64,000 nt of DNA. Origin: Microvelia longipes. Taxonomy: Eukaryota > Arthropoda > Insecta > Hemiptera > Veliidae. The number at the start of each line of letters is the position of its first letter. Position 1 is the stretch's first letter. Both the position numbers and the translations under genes were made by a program. Location of the stretch: contig JACMZG010001863.1 in NCBI GenBank assembly GCA_018340805.1, positions 50,423,438-50,487,437 on the forward strand, written 5' to 3'. A model generated the notes under the pieces. The model was given only the letters and a program-made list of their open reading frames with translations. It was not told the DNA's origin and made no database searches. Shown piece after piece: positions 11,266 through 25,639 of the stretch.

Positions 11266-14200
11266 GTTATATATAACACAACCAAAAGTGTGTCTTATTA
11301 CAAAAATGACATTTTCCGCGAACATCTGACTTACATGGTGTATAATTACGTGGGATCAAAAGATTAGGAAGCAGGGGAAGTGGAGGGTTTATTTTTGATT
11401 TGCCCTGAGAGTATAATTAATATTTGTGTGTTTTATGCAACTCATTAATTCTTTATTGTTTTTATATTTATTGCTGTCATAAACGAACTCTGTATGATAT
11501 AAATCGTAAAAAACATTATGTTTAAAAATTAATATACTAACTAAGTCATACAATGATGTACCATTAATCAAATTAAGGCAACGATAACACTTAAAAATAT
11601 TATTATCCATATTCCTATACCAATAAACGTTTCGAGAGCTATTAAAAATAAATGAAATAATAAAGCAGTAAATTTTAAACGAATTAAATAACTGGTTATT
11701 ATTTTTAATACTTTTAATACCATGTGTTTACCTGCACGAAAAAATAGTAAAAGGAATTATTATTACCTTAAATTATTTTTAGTGAATCAAATGTTTATTT
11801 TTATTTTAAAGATATTTTGCTTAATACTATTTCTTGAAATTGATCTAATATAGAGGTGAGAGTAAAAATTAAAATACTTTAACCTATAGGTATTTTTTTT
11901 ATTTTAGCGTTTTAAGAGTCTAATTATACCTGTGTTCAGTCCATAAATGTTAACTATTAAATTTACTTCATGGATTTTCAACTTGCGTACTTTCGCTTTC
12001 ATTTTTTAATTAATTTAACTTTCGCTGGTAGGTTCAGCTGTTTTGAATACCTTAAGGTATTAAGAAAGCCCTTTTCCTTTTTCCCTAATTAATAGTTTTA
12101 ATTAGTATTAGCCTTGATGGTAGTTTATTTCTCAAGTTCATTCAAAATTTATTCTTATTTATTGTTTACACGCTTTATTGTTACACAAATTATTAAATAT
12201 AATTTTAATAATCTATTTCGATAAAATAAACAAAAACACTTTTAAATCATATACTTTCCCATCTAAAATAAACATCTTTTACTTTTAAATTATCTTTGAC
12301 AATCCATCAAAAACAACTGGAGCATTAAGAATTAATATAATGCATTTCTTAGGAGAATGAATTTAGATAAAAAAATAAACAGCAAAGTAGTATAAACACA
12401 AACAACTTATTGATGACTGTTATTATTTCACTTTTTTCTTCTATTCACTATATTTTAGTGATATTATGCTATAGTTATTATGTTTATGATTAAAATCTTA
12501 ATTATTTTAATCTTTTACTTTACTAAATAAACAAAATTTGTTTTTGTTGTGCTAACATATTTATTTTATAAATTGAAAACACTTGTAAATTGTATTCCCA
12601 GATACACAAAGCAATACATTTTTACATTACAATGAACCATTTTATTTAAATCAATATTACATGGCATACATAATTTAGATAGAGAAATGGTATTGAAAGC
12701 TTTTTAGTTCCTATAATACCAATTTTTTTATCAGTTATTTAAAAATATTTATTTAAAATTGCATTATTGGAATTATTTTAGAATTGTACCTTCTCTTTTT
12801 AAATAAACATTTTTTTATGTACTAACAGACTGCTTAGATTATTATTTATTTTCAATATAAAAATGTATTTTTTCAGATTATGGAAATCAATCATTTTTTT
12901 TTATTGTTTTATTATCATAATATTTATTTATTCTATTTTTTGTGTTGTTTTAACCTCTTAAAAAAAAAAAACAATCTTATTAAAGTGTTTATCATGACTA
13001 ATCATGTGTAATATTTTCTTTATATAAAGACCTATTAATAAACATACACAGTAAAGTGTGAACCGTGATATCTTGGAGATAAAGCAATAACTTATAATTA
13101 TAGATAAAGAAAGATGGACCTGGGATTTATTATTTCAGACAAGAAAAGGTTAGTTCTGTAGTCAGTTAACAGTAGCGCTAGTGTGTGATATTGTAGTTTC
13201 ATCATGCCTATCACTAGAATACGCTTCTGCCCTCTTTATTTAGCTAATTACTCTTGGCACTTAACTGATTCATCCAAATATTTTCTTTGTATAATAATGA
13301 CCATTTTGAAGTAAATACTCGAGCCTTTATAATGGTTTGGAAGAAGGAGATGATTTTATAACAATAAATTAGAAAAATATGTACCATAATGCTGTGGTAA
13401 GTTGTAACTAATGGAGGATTAGTTTTAGACATACCGCTAGAGATCAGCACTGAGTTCACCCTTTATCTTCTGCCTGATGTTCTCTTATACTTTCCAATTT
13501 TCTGTACCTATTATATTCTTTGGTTGATGCTTTATCTCCAATTACTAATGTACCATAATAAAGTTTATAAGCATATTCTATTTTTTTATGTATTTAATTT
13601 AATTCATACTATTTTGATTAGTTTTAGTTTTATTTGTTTCCTCATAAAAAGTATAATAATGATAATAAGGGTTATTTTATTATTTTAAGCCATCAGGTTC
13701 AGCTATATAGTGTAAAATCTGGACCAGATAATCCCCATAGGGGCAGTAAAAAGGATGCTTGGAAACAAGTTGGTATTAGAAGGGTCTGACCCTTACCGCC
13801 AGAGCCAACTCATTAATATACCCGAAAATTTGAAAGTCCCTCTGGGATTTGGTCGATAAAAACCTTGGGATTTTCTACTCAAGCATAGGAATTTCTTTTC
13901 ATTTTTCTCTTTAAAACGGTAATGAGAGAAGGAGAGGGGTTTAAAAAGAGATGGTAAATTAGGCAAAGGACCTCTTTTAGAAAAAAGATCAGACGAATCT
14001 TTCTACTTCACGCTTACAACTCTCCCTTAGGGTTCTGAAAAATTTTAAAATAATAAAGAAACTGGTCAACTCTAAACTTTAGCACTTTCATTTAACTTTT
14101 TTACAGCGGACTAAGACTTAAATTTATTTTATCTTTAACTTAATTAAAAATTTGCTGTATAAAGTGTGAAATGGAAGTGTTGGCTAACAGTTCAAAGGCA

Positions 14201-17200
14201 AACAATTTTTGGTTCGTAACAATGTTGAATCATTTTTTCATGCTTTTAATATCAATGATTTTTTCGTTTACTTGTAAAGCGTTTGTTTTTTTGTTTTATT
14301 CCGTTATTTTGCAATTTTAATTGATTTTTGTTTTGTTTCGTTGGCTTATGTGCTGTATAAAGGTGTTAACCATACCGCACATACCTATCGTTGGTTACTT
14401 TGGTTGCAGAAATCTTACAGCGCCATTCATGTTACCGGGGAGTATATCCAATTGACAGCCCCACAAACGTAATCTGTTGGCTACCTCATTAGGAGGTTTT
14501 CGAGTTCCCCCACAAATAATTTTCTACACCTCCTATCCTGAACTACTTTCCTACTATCCTTTTTTTTCATGTAAACTGACTTTTGTCAATGAAAAATTAA
14601 ATTTAAGAGTTTTAGAACATACAATCTAACTAAAACACGTAATATTTTGCCTTGAATACTGCAGATCTTTTATACGTTTAACTTTTTGTCAAATCCCCTT
14701 TATAGTTACAGAATTTTTGAAAAATGAAGGCTTTTCATAAACCCTTATCACCATTCAGTAGTGCCAACTTCAAGAATATACCACAGCAGTCTATTTCCAT
14801 ATTTTATCTACTATCCTTGCTACTCCAGGTTTGCACCTCGTGAATCTACTTTGTCTCTTATCCAAATATTCTGATTAATCCCAATTCAGGCTGATTTCCC
14901 TGACCTTGCGTCAGGGAACATTTTAATTAAGACTACTACTTTATCTCCATCAAGTAAATAAAAAAATATACCGATAGCTGTCTTTTTAATTGTAAATTTA
15001 AAATTTTCATCTCTCGTTTAACTGTAACATTTTTTAATGATACAGTTTTCAAGGTAGAGCGTAGTACGCGTAGAGCGTAGAGTCATCGTACTGTTATTAA
15101 AGTTTTTTTTTATGAAAGATTCATAATTTTAATGAAAAATCTTATTAATTTTAGCATTTTCACCAAAATTACTCGTTAAATCTAATTTCTCTAAAAAGGT
15201 TTTTTATATATATAAATTAATTTAGCTAAATGAGTTTGAAAGGAAAGTGTAGGCCACTTATATACAAATATGTTTTATGAGAACCCTTACCCACTATGTA
15301 TTACAGGAGCTGAATATACTTTGAGAAGTAAAAGTAAAACATCTCTTATATGCCCTAAAACCCTTTCACAATAAAAAGGGCCAGAATCTCTTATTTATAT
15401 TTTCTAAAAACCTATTTCTTTATCTTTCTTACATTTAATCTTTTTTTGCTAATTAATGTTTAGCCTTTTATCAAACTTCTCTCTAGTGGATTTTTGTTTA
15501 GACATAATATAAATTATAAGGATAAATATGACTACTAAATTCGCAACCAAAGTAAACAAGTAATGGATTTCAATGGATGGTAATTTATTTAATTTTTTAA
15601 AAATAAAAATTTCTTTACAGTATAATCATGTACCATTGGTAATACTTTTTCTCTCAAAGAAAGTGTAATTTCATATGGTTGATATTAATTGTTAATACCC
15701 TTGTTTTCAATTCTTCATATTAATTGATTACTTTTATTTGCGTAAAACTGTAAAAAAACTTATTTGTTATGTTTTCTAAATTTAATTTTTTTTTCTTATG
15801 TCCCTGCTCCTATTAAATTATTAATTAAAAAAATTTCCAGGTATCATTTATTGATTTTCCTGTGATGATGATGTAAACTTTATTCATCACGTATTTCATT
15901 TCTTTTAGACACACACGTTGTTATGATTTTTCCATTTACATTTTTAAGGTTGTTTGGGTATAAGGATAAGGCTGAGAATATAAAAATAAATAACTTCCTG
16001 GCTTTCTCAGCTCGAGTAACAAAGAAAATCTTTACGTATGGATTTGCTATCAGGAATAATTTAAGTAAAAGAGTCTCAAGGTAAAAAACCCTTAAGACTA
16101 AATCCAAGGGATGTACATATTTTTACATAAGGAGTGAATATTGCTTGCATACCTATATGCAGCGAGGGGATTTGTATAAGGTTTTGTGTGTGTAAGAAGT
16201 ACTTTTCTTTAGTATTTTATATGATAATTTCTTCTGCTTTTCATGTTTTTCCTCTCCCTTTTTGTTGTATTTTCCTCCCTGTGATACCCAGGAAACGTTT
16301 TGTAAGTCCCCTTATCGGAGTGTGTACCTCACTATACTATGGCTCTTTATTGTTAAGTTCAGTGACATCGGTTGATAGTTTTCAAGATTTGACTCGCCCC
16401 TATTTCCTATGACGTTTCCTCTATGAAATGTACTTGTATGTTTTTTTCCGATAAGAGATCAACATTTTATGTCGACCTTCAACCCTCTTATTTAGTTGTC
16501 TCCCTTGTCAGCATTGAAAATCCTTACAGCCCCCTTATACTTGTACTGATTCCATTTTATCCATTGATGAGATAAATGTTATCCTTACCTTAATAAGAAA
16601 TCCTTTTTATATAAAAATCCTCTACAGGTCTCTTTATCACATAAAAACTTTTTCATTGGCCATTTTCCAAAATGAAATTCTGGAAAATCTATCCCTACTT
16701 AAAAAATTGCATTTTATAAAAAAATGTGACATTGTTTGGAAAACGATTTTGACCCTTGTGACTTTCCCTCGAGATACTTTTCTTTTCGATATTTTTTCCA
16801 TGGGGAGGCAGTAATAGAACAATCTCATTTTGTCTTCAATAACCAGCTATTTCGATTCTTATAAAATTTAATAATAAAATAGTTTTATAATCTAAAAACA
16901 AAAATTAGAAACAAAATGTTTAAAAATGGTTGGTTGATTTTTTTTGCAGTACCCATACCCATACAAAACATTATAGTGAAAATTTTCAACTATTTCTTCT
17001 ATTGATTGGCTCAAAATTAAAATAAAATAAATTTTATTAACTCAAAATATCGCTGCTGAGTTTTACACAAAAAAACAACAACAACCAAGTGCTTCCATGG
17101 ACGTTGTTGTAGCTGTTTATTAATTTTAAACATTTTACTCAATCATTCTACGAATCTTTTTTATTAAGTTGACTAAGTTTATTTGTTGAAAGATAATAAA

Positions 17201-20040
17201 CGCAGTTTACTACGAGGATACGATTTACTATAAAGCAGGAAAGCACTTGAGAAACCTTTGTTTAACCTACTCAAGATACACATGCGCTGACTTTAGATGC
17301 AAATATAAGAAGAATATAGCATCTTGATATATAAGAGGGTAGGTACTTGAAATATTGAATCAAGTAAAGGAAGTAAACTATTCAATATAAAGAAGTTTAA
17401 AAGACAAAAGCAAACGACACCGCTGTAGTGGTTTTAAAAAGTGAAGTGCTTTACAAAAATGTAAAAAGTATTCTTTACAAACATAGTTTCTTGACTTTGC
17501 TCTAATAAATATGAGAATTATTATAAAAATATATATAAATATATATTTTTAGAGGTCATATTCTATAATGACGAATAAATGCATTCGGCAATATCAAATT
17601 AAGAGACTTGTTTAAAGGTTTTTGTTTAAAGAGAATTGATTTTTGTATTTACTATGTGTTTTGATGTGGAGAGAAAGTACTGAGCCAAGCTTATGCCAAA
17701 TACTCTTGCTGATCGGTGAAAATTATCTATTTTAATGTAGACATTTTTTACTAAATTCTGCTTTAACCAACTTTTAGTGTTAATTTTTACTTATAAATAA
17801 TACTTACGTATTAGAAAAAAAGGGTCACCCACTTTTTTCATCAAACGTTTCAAAACATAAAGTTCCCAAAAATCGTAAAAATAGGTGTCTGTGTGTGTGA
17901 GTATTAAATGAGGACATTTCTTGTTAACGCGCTTCAGCTCAAACAGCTCGTCCAATTTCAATGAAACTCGGCTCAACAATCAAGTCCCGTGAGAGGAACA
18001 ACTGATTAGATTTTGGGATTAATGCAATGGATGTGCAAGTTTCTTATAAACCCTCTTTATCTCTTATAGCAGATCCAATTTCATTGAAAAATTAAAAAAT
18101 TAGATATATCAAGTGCTGTTCGAGGAAGAGCTATTAGAGGAATGATAAGATTAGATAAGATAAGATTATCTTTCCTATTAAAGGAATATACGATTTTGGG
18201 ATTAATCAAATACTGCGTTTTAAAGTGGCGTCACTTTAAACTTTTAAAAAAGTGTGTCTATTGATGTTTTAAAGTTTTCCTCATCCGATATGTGGCTAGA
18301 TAGTACACTTTTTTAGATGTTTATAAAAATGGAAGTGCACTATTCTTGTAAATACTATAGCGAAAACTGTAATATTATGTGCTCCTATAATTTTTAAGTG
18401 TATTCATGGGGAAGCTCCTTTTCATAAATAACAACTTGTTCTTGTGCGGCTTTATAAAAAAGTACGATTAATTAGAAAACATTGTAAGATAATAACGCTT
18501 TATATGATAACATTGCCAAATAAAAATTTAAAACAATAAAAATCAATTATATTGTTGTGCTTTTTACATTTCTAGTAAATAACAATGTATTTGTTTGTTT
18601 ATTTTACACAAATTTCAAGCTAATAAATAATTTCTATGCATTTATGAATGCATTACAATGATTTTTTTTAATGAATTAGTTATAAGGTCTTATAAATTTT
18701 TATATTGTATAATTTATAAAATAATATATTACGTGCGAATTTGTTAACTGCCAGTGTAAAACCAGTATAAATACCAGTCATTACATGATGTCATTCATCA
18801 GTTTTTTTATTACGTATAATTTTCTCAAGGACTAAGGAAGCCGTTAATTTAATTTTCAAGTGTTGTCGTGAATGTCACTATTAATAGAAACTGGACGTTT
18901 TGTAAAGAACATAAGGTGTAATATGAGAAGTTTCCTAAGGTCCTTTTTATAAGATGTCGGTATTGTTTCATCCAGAGTAATATGGGAGTTCCACCTGGAC
19001 TTGTCCATGTCAACACCCGCCATTTTTACACATCAATAGAGCTAAAAAAATTGTTTGTTCCGACATGTTTTTCGTTCGAAATCATTCAATACTTCAACCC
19101 CTTTTGATCCTCGGCCGCCATTTTGAACTTCTTATAAATTCCCTCTTTATTTCAGGTTACTTGTTTAAAAACTTAAATCGGAAGGGGCTAAACTTGTTGC
19201 ATTTATATGGCTGTTTATTTTGTATTTATTGTTATAACCCTTTACCTCACTTGGTTAGAAAAGAGGTTTTTTCTAACTGGGAATATCAGAAGTAAGTTCC
19301 TTTATACCGCTTCATTGAACATTGTTGTGTAAAATATTCCTCGATTATATTATTTTTCAAACCATATAAAACCTATTTTTATAAGATGTTTCTAGCTGTT
19401 TGGCAAAGAGCCATGAGTAGATTGCCCTTATAATCTGAAGTATAATATATGTGCTGTCAATTTACCTGTAAAACACATATTTATGCTAATATTTAAATTG
19501 CACATAAATATAAACTACACTATGCTCTTTATTTAGTGAAAATATGGTATCACCTCATTATTGCTAATTTTCAACTCATCATTTCAATGATAAATAATAA
19601 CAAATAAAATATTAATAACAATTAGGAAATAATGGACAGTTATTAGGACATTTTTAGGAAATTATCTACAATACTAACTGATTTGGTTTGTTCTGTTCCA
19701 GGTAAAGAAACTATTTCCAGATAACTAGTAGTAGTAAGTAATATAATTAGGTATTTATTTGGCAATGGTTATTTATACATACCCTTAGCAGGAAAAAGTA
19801 AAACAAGTTTTCGCTGTTTTCGCTTTTGTTGTAAAGTTTGGGGTATTTTCCTATTGGTACGGGTATTCATTTAGTTACTTTACTCTGATTGAAGTAAAAT
19901 TTCTAGATATAACTTATTAAGGCTTGCTCGCTTAGAAAGAAGTACACTTCGACGACACTTATCTTTTAATTTTTTGAATTTCTGTTTGTCTCCATGTATA
20001 TACTTCTCTTTTAATTTTTTTCAATTCTCTATTCTGTCCC
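11262..20040. other. Long AT-rich region without a recognisable gene
   Basis: About 8.8 kb with no protein domain, tRNA or rRNA recognised. Short open frames, such as 13244-13459 on the minus strand and 16134-16412 on the plus strand (the latter lacking an ATG start), have hydrophobic or low-complexity products typical of AT-rich noncoding DNA. A relatively G+C-richer island at about 13.72-14.04 kb has a short protein-like frame, described under findings. CGCCATTTT words occur at about 19.03 and 19.12 kb and resemble those in the left satellite block. Confidence 0.4.
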
Positions 20041-20068
20041 AGGCAGAATGCACTTTAGGGGTCAAAGG

Positions 20069-20322
20069 TTCTGCCTGGGACACCCATCCGATACGAGTCT
20101 GCAGAATTGCAGATCCTTGTTCAGGAAGGTATTTACGAAAAATTGAGACCGGTTCCAGCCATTACAATGTTTGTTAACTTGGGTGGTAAATTTGACCTGT
20201 AAAGTGCGTTCTGCCTGTGACGCCCATCCGATACGAGTCGGCAGAATTGCAGATCCTTGTTCAGGAAGGTATTTATGAAAAATTGAACCCGTTTCCAGCC
20301 ATTACACTTTTTATTAACAAAA
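20069..20322 (+). repeat. ~115-bp direct duplication with a shared open frame
   Basis: The segment starting TTCTGCCTGGGACACCCATC at 20069-20183 recurs, about 90 percent identical, at 20209-20322, 140 bp away. Both copies read through in the same frame as a near-identical peptide containing RYESAELQILVQEGIYEKL, followed by a P-x-PAIT motif. The first copy ends at a stop after GGKFDL, and the second runs on for about 37 more codons. I do not recognise the family. The duplicated frame could be a fragment of a mobile-element protein or of a decayed gene, or it could be fortuitous. Confidence 0.7.
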
Positions 20323-21870
20323 CACCCCTGGGCTCTTGGTCTATATATTTTATGTCCTGTTTTACTTTTTTACACCATTCGTACAATTGTTTACGTGCTT
20401 TACCGCTTGCGTTACCATTTTATTAGTCGAAATGGCGGAATCGAGATAAAATTTAGCAGAAGTATTTTATTTATAATATTTTATTTTTACTTACAGTCCA
20501 GGAGCCAGGCCTAAAAATTGTGACTCATTTTGAACTACTTCAAACCAAATTTTTCTAAAAATATGCCTTAAATTATGAAGGAAAACCATAGTCTGCCTAT
20601 CCATAGTGAAGCCTTTAATATGATTGCGCATGCTCAAAATTTTATAAAATCGCACTAACTCCAGTTTTCTTACACGAAGAGACCGTTTTTTAAAGCTGAT
20701 AAAATTTCCTTTAAAACGAGTGTTTTTTCGTGAAACTTTTCTTTGAAATGCGTGCTTTTGTGGGTCAATCCAATTTTTGCTTAATTTTTCGGTATACATT
20801 TAATAACCTGAGCAGAAGCTTCACAACTTGTTATTTATTTTTCGAATTTTTCAAACAAAAAATACTAAAAAGTAGCATAAACAGTGTTTCGAATTATTGC
20901 AAATACTGCTGTGCTGTGTGTAGCATTTTCTTTTATAAAGTCGAAAATATTAAATAAAAAGTAACAATGCTAGTGCTTAGGTTATTAAATATATACCGGA
21001 AATTTTTGATAAATGCGAAAAAAACAAGAAATCCAAAGCAAACGCTCTTTGGATTGATAAAGAACTATTTTGTTCTTTAAAAAGCATGAAAGCCCTCCTT
21101 TTAAAGAACATTGGCCCGGCTTGTTGACCTCCGCCCCAGAATTTTTAATTTTTTAAAATTAACCAAACCACTTTGATTCTATTTAAGTTTTGTTGCTTCA
21201 TTACTTTTTTCTTGTATTTTTTAAACTTATAAAGAGAGTTAAGAGAATTAGCATAAAATTGCAGAATTATATCATGACTTACTTAAACTTTAATTAGTTA
21301 AAGTAAAATCAATAAACAGTAGATTTTCAAAGTTGCTAAAGTTTAGTAATAAATTTTATTATTGAACTTTTTAATGACTACTAATACAAATACCAATTCA
21401 AGGTTGTATTATATTATACTTTTTTTTGTTCAACATTTTTTTTTTTTAAAAAGTTTGGAAGGGAAAAAGTTTAGTATTATCAAGAGAGTCGAAGTTTAAA
21501 CTAAGAGCGCTCAGAAACTACTCTGAAGTAGTTTTCCGGCTTTTAGAAAATCCTATTTTGTAAAATCGATAGATCTTTAAACTCTGAAAGTATTTAAAAA
21601 AATTTAATTAGCTATTCATTAATCTTAAAAAAAGAAAATACTACGAAAGCTCATTTAAATGAAATAATTGTAATAAACTGTTTCTTTTTTCTAAATGTTA
21701 AATTAATAATACTAATTGGAACACTATCTTTTATAAAAACTAAATTTGTTGTTTTTTTCTTTTTAGTAATTAGTTGGAAACTAATTTGTGAAAGAGACTA
21801 TTTTGTGCCTTAATTAATCGTTTTTTTAACTTTACTTTTTTTGTTAAAATTTATGATACAATACATCAAT
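20323..21870. other. AT-rich stretch, nothing recognised
   Basis: It contains two overlapping short open frames on opposite strands (20491-20799 minus, 20730-20957 plus), neither with a recognisable motif. A small hairpin, GAAACTACTCTGAAGTAGTTTTC, lies at about 21515 with imperfect ends. No supported gene. Confidence 0.35.
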
Positions 21871-21900
21871 ATTATATATATATATATATTATATATATAT

Positions 21901-21934
<34 letters not shown>

Positions 21935-21959
21935 AACATACATATATATATGTATATAT

Positions 21960-22005
<46 letters not shown>

Positions 22006-22006
22006 T
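21871..22006. repeat. (TA)n microsatellite, about 135 bp
   Basis: TA tract with slips and ACATACATATATATGTATA interruptions, grading into TTTGTGGGTGTGAG. Confidence 0.96.
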
Positions 22007-23625
22007 TTGTGGGTGTGAGTAAGCTATATCTAATATCGATCAATTGAAAATAGTTCAATTAATAGCGATTTTCTTGGGATGTGTGTTTCGATTTTTTTTA
22101 CTATTTTTATCATTTGTTTTTTTTAATGTTGATAGTCCAAGAACGGGATAATTAAAAATGGACTTTCAACATTATAAAGGGATACAGTACAACTTCTTGA
22201 TCAATAATTTGTTTTATCAATTGTACAGACTAGTAGTCGGTTTGCAAAAAACAAATTTTACTAAACTTGATCTATCATTCTCATTATGTATCAAACTCTT
22301 TATTCTTGGTGTATCATTGGTCATTTGTTGTAGCCAATTCATATAAAGTTTCTTCGTGTTGGTATTACAATTAGTTCTGGCGATAAAAAGGAGACTCAAT
22401 TTCACTCGGTTTATTAAATATGTAATTTAATAAGCAAAGTTTTCCATTTGTCTATATAGATGTAAATCTAGCAAAGAATCATGTGCTTATGGAGTTATAA
22501 ATTAGTAAAACCAGGCGAATTTTGTAAGAATTTCATGGATAAAATTACTTTTAACGTTATGAGGTCCTCTTTTTTCTATGGAAATGTCTTACATGAGATT
22601 ATAAACTTGTTTCTACATAATGGTGCTACATGGAATATCAATATATTAAAAATAGTTTTTTTAAAAAAAAAAAACTGTTTATATCATTTTGTTATGAACT
22701 TTTTTTGAGCCACAAGATGAAATAGACGTCTAGTATAAAAAGGGTTTGATTCCGACAAAACATCGAAAAAAGAAAAACTTTATTACACTTGGAGTTTTCT
22801 TTCAACCCAAGCACGAAATTGGGAAATATGTAGGGCAGTAGCCGCAATGTCTACCACTCGAAAACCATTTTTTCCTTACCTTCTAGATATTCCCAGAGAA
22901 AAACACAAATTTTCTTTCTTATAGTAAGATTAAGTGAAGCGAACTGAAAATTCTAGTAGATTTTCAATACTTTTCGTTCTGGCAATACTAAATCAAATAG
23001 GACCTACTAAATCAATGAGCTGGACCCTACACCATATACTCTTCCAGACAAATGCTCTTCACTTTATTTTATATTTTTTTTTACTTCAAATTCAATCCTT
23101 TCTTTTTTTGTAATACATTGGTTTTAATTTTTATTTATGATTTGTCGTTATTGAAAATAATATTTTATAATAAAATATTATGCATTTTAAAGAAACCATT
23201 GCAAATATTTCACTCTTATCAAAATCATAATAAATTTTGAGAATATTGCCTTCGATAATAATGGTTCGCTTATCAGTTAACAAATTTCTACTGTATTAAA
23301 ACTCTCTTTACATTCTATGCTTTATAATATGTACTATAATATACAATTATTAAATTATTGTAACAAAATACTTATTCTTCTTAACAGCTGTTTAGATTTT
23401 TTTTTTTATTTTTACTTTACTTTTGTGTTTTTTTGTTACTTTACTGAAGTGTTGTGTTCGACCTGAAAAATCAGAGGTGTGATTTAACCAGAATTTTTTA
23501 TTGTTTTAATTATCCGAAAGAAAAATACTGTAAATTAATATGAGTTTTTTAAACATTTTCTTGAGTAATAATACAGCAAAACAATTATAGTATAATTAGC
23601 TGTGGAGTTCCAAAAAGGCAAATAA
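22007..23625. other. AT-rich stretch, nothing recognised
   Basis: Short open frames on both strands at 22158-22405 overlap each other, and another lies at 22481-22708. None carries a recognisable motif. No repeats or RNA genes seen. Confidence 0.35.
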
Positions 23626-23765
23626 TGGATGTCTCTCGACTTAATGTATATTTATATATTGACAGAGGCGACTAGTCAGGAAGGCAGAGTATGTAGACTA
23701 TGTATAGACTAAATACATAGTCTGCTTTGTCAATATATAAATAAATATTAGTGAAGAGACATTGT
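23626..23765. mobile_element. Small foldback (MITE-like) element
   Basis: The left arm 23628-23674 (GATGTCTCTCGAC, then TATTTATATATTGACA) is inverted at 23718-23763 (TGTCAATATATAAATA, then GTGAAGAGACATT), with about 80-85 percent complementarity. The 43-bp centre holds a second stem, GACTATGTA/TACATAGTC. Size and structure fit a nonautonomous foldback element. Flanking target duplications are not clear. Confidence 0.65.
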
Positions 23766-25639
23766 TATACTTATCAGAGCTAATACAATTTTAGTAGCTT
23801 TATCTAACTTATTATAGAAGCTATTCAGTTATTACACTTTAGCAAAATTTTAATTTAAAAGAAATTATAACTGTCAATCATATTTATGACCGTGTAGGCC
23901 TTACAATAGTCCATAAATTGGCCGTGGTCGTTTAAGCGTGATTTGGGTGACCAAGGTTAGGTTTCGGAACTCGGTATGCTGTCTGTTTATATGAATAGTA
24001 TTTCTTGTAAAATAATTTTGCTAACATCAAATAATACTTTTAGAATAATAAATGCGACCCACTGGAGGGTGTTATCGCAGAGTGGGCCCAAAATCGCGCG
24101 TTTTTATTACTTTCCTTGTTTTACTTTTTTACTTTCTTTCTCTGTCGGGTAATTTTTATTTTCTTTTTGCTGAAATTATGTTATTTGATTTTGTACGATA
24201 TTTTTTATTACATTTCATTTGAACTTTTATTAAACTTAAAAACAAGATAAAAGTTTTTAAATTTGTAATATATTAATATATTTATAAATAAAAATTAAAC
24301 AAATTTTTTGTCTCACTGTAATAAAAAGTTCGTTTTACATAAAATTTGAATAAATTTAAGTAAAACAGTTTGAAAATCTCATTTTAATTAAATTTCTTTT
24401 GATGGAAATTCTTCATTTATGATATGTTCATTAAGATGATGTATGTTAAAAACTGGAAATATTTTACGTATCCTCTCCTATTAAACAATGGTTTTTATTT
24501 CTTGTGAAAAGAACCTGTTGCCTTTTGTTTTTATCCTCAATATAAAACTTCTCTTTTATCTTTTTATTACGGCGCTTATTGTTTTTTTATTTTTTTAATT
24601 TTGTCCTTCATCTGTCCTTCCATTTTCTTTTGTATTAAGCTTTTTTGATTTGTTGAAAAATTACAAGATGTACCAATTACTTGAAAAGAATGTCCATTGA
24701 AAAGTGTATATTTTCCCACAGTATAGAATTTTTAAAAATTTTCCTCCATTATGACAAAGGTATAATTGTTTCCTTGTTATACCGTATACTATTTCTTTTC
24801 TTAGGCAGGATATCTTATTCGGTTGAACCAAAAAAAGGTTTTATTATCTAAAGCTTAACTAATGCCCGCGTTTTTTGAATGACAGTCCAAAAGGGTTAGA
24901 TTGTAAAAATATTTAGTACAAAATATTTTGTCATTTATTTATTTTTTAATCCTCTTATATATTTTATAGTGAACTGAATAAACTTCCTTTGTTATTTTTG
25001 TATGCCCTATAAAATGAATGATCCAAATAAAACTCCCACTCTGTTTATTTAATACCCGTGTTATTTCTTGGTATTTAACCAGATTTTTTTTTGTAGAAAT
25101 TATATTGTTCAAATATCATTTTGTCATATGTCCACCCACTTAAAAATCAGATATATTATTATCCTTCTCTATTATTGTGTTTAACGCCTAATGCCACTTA
25201 GTTCGTTCATACGCCACGGATTTATAGGCGATATTTTCCCTATACTCAGAACCCATACGTAGTGTGGCTTCTCTAACTAATTCATTTCAGATACATGCTG
25301 CATATCAATTTTAATTTTTTCCCTTATGATTTGTTTTATTTAGACTAATGGTTGTTTACTTGATTTTAAAAGCCATCTAGTTAAGTGAATGGCAGAATAT
25401 GCCGAATATTATGATGAATGTAATGAAATTTAATATTGTGAATCTATATGGTGAATGTGTTGTATTGTAAGGTCAACTTTTGATTTCCTATCTTGACTAA
25501 TTTTCCAATGGTGTTATTCTCGCAGGAAAAATATTCCATTGGTACTTAATTAATTGTAGCCTAAATTTTCATTTGTGTTTCCATTACCCTACACGAATTT
25601 TCATTGTTGTTTGTTTCCATGTGGACAAATATTTTATTT
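23766..25639. other. AT-rich stretch, nothing recognised
   Basis: No gene, RNA or strong repeat. From about 25.50 kb, loosely related words (AATTGTAGCCTAAATTTTCAT, TCATTGTTGTTTG) look like a degenerate approach to the minisatellite that follows. Confidence 0.35.
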
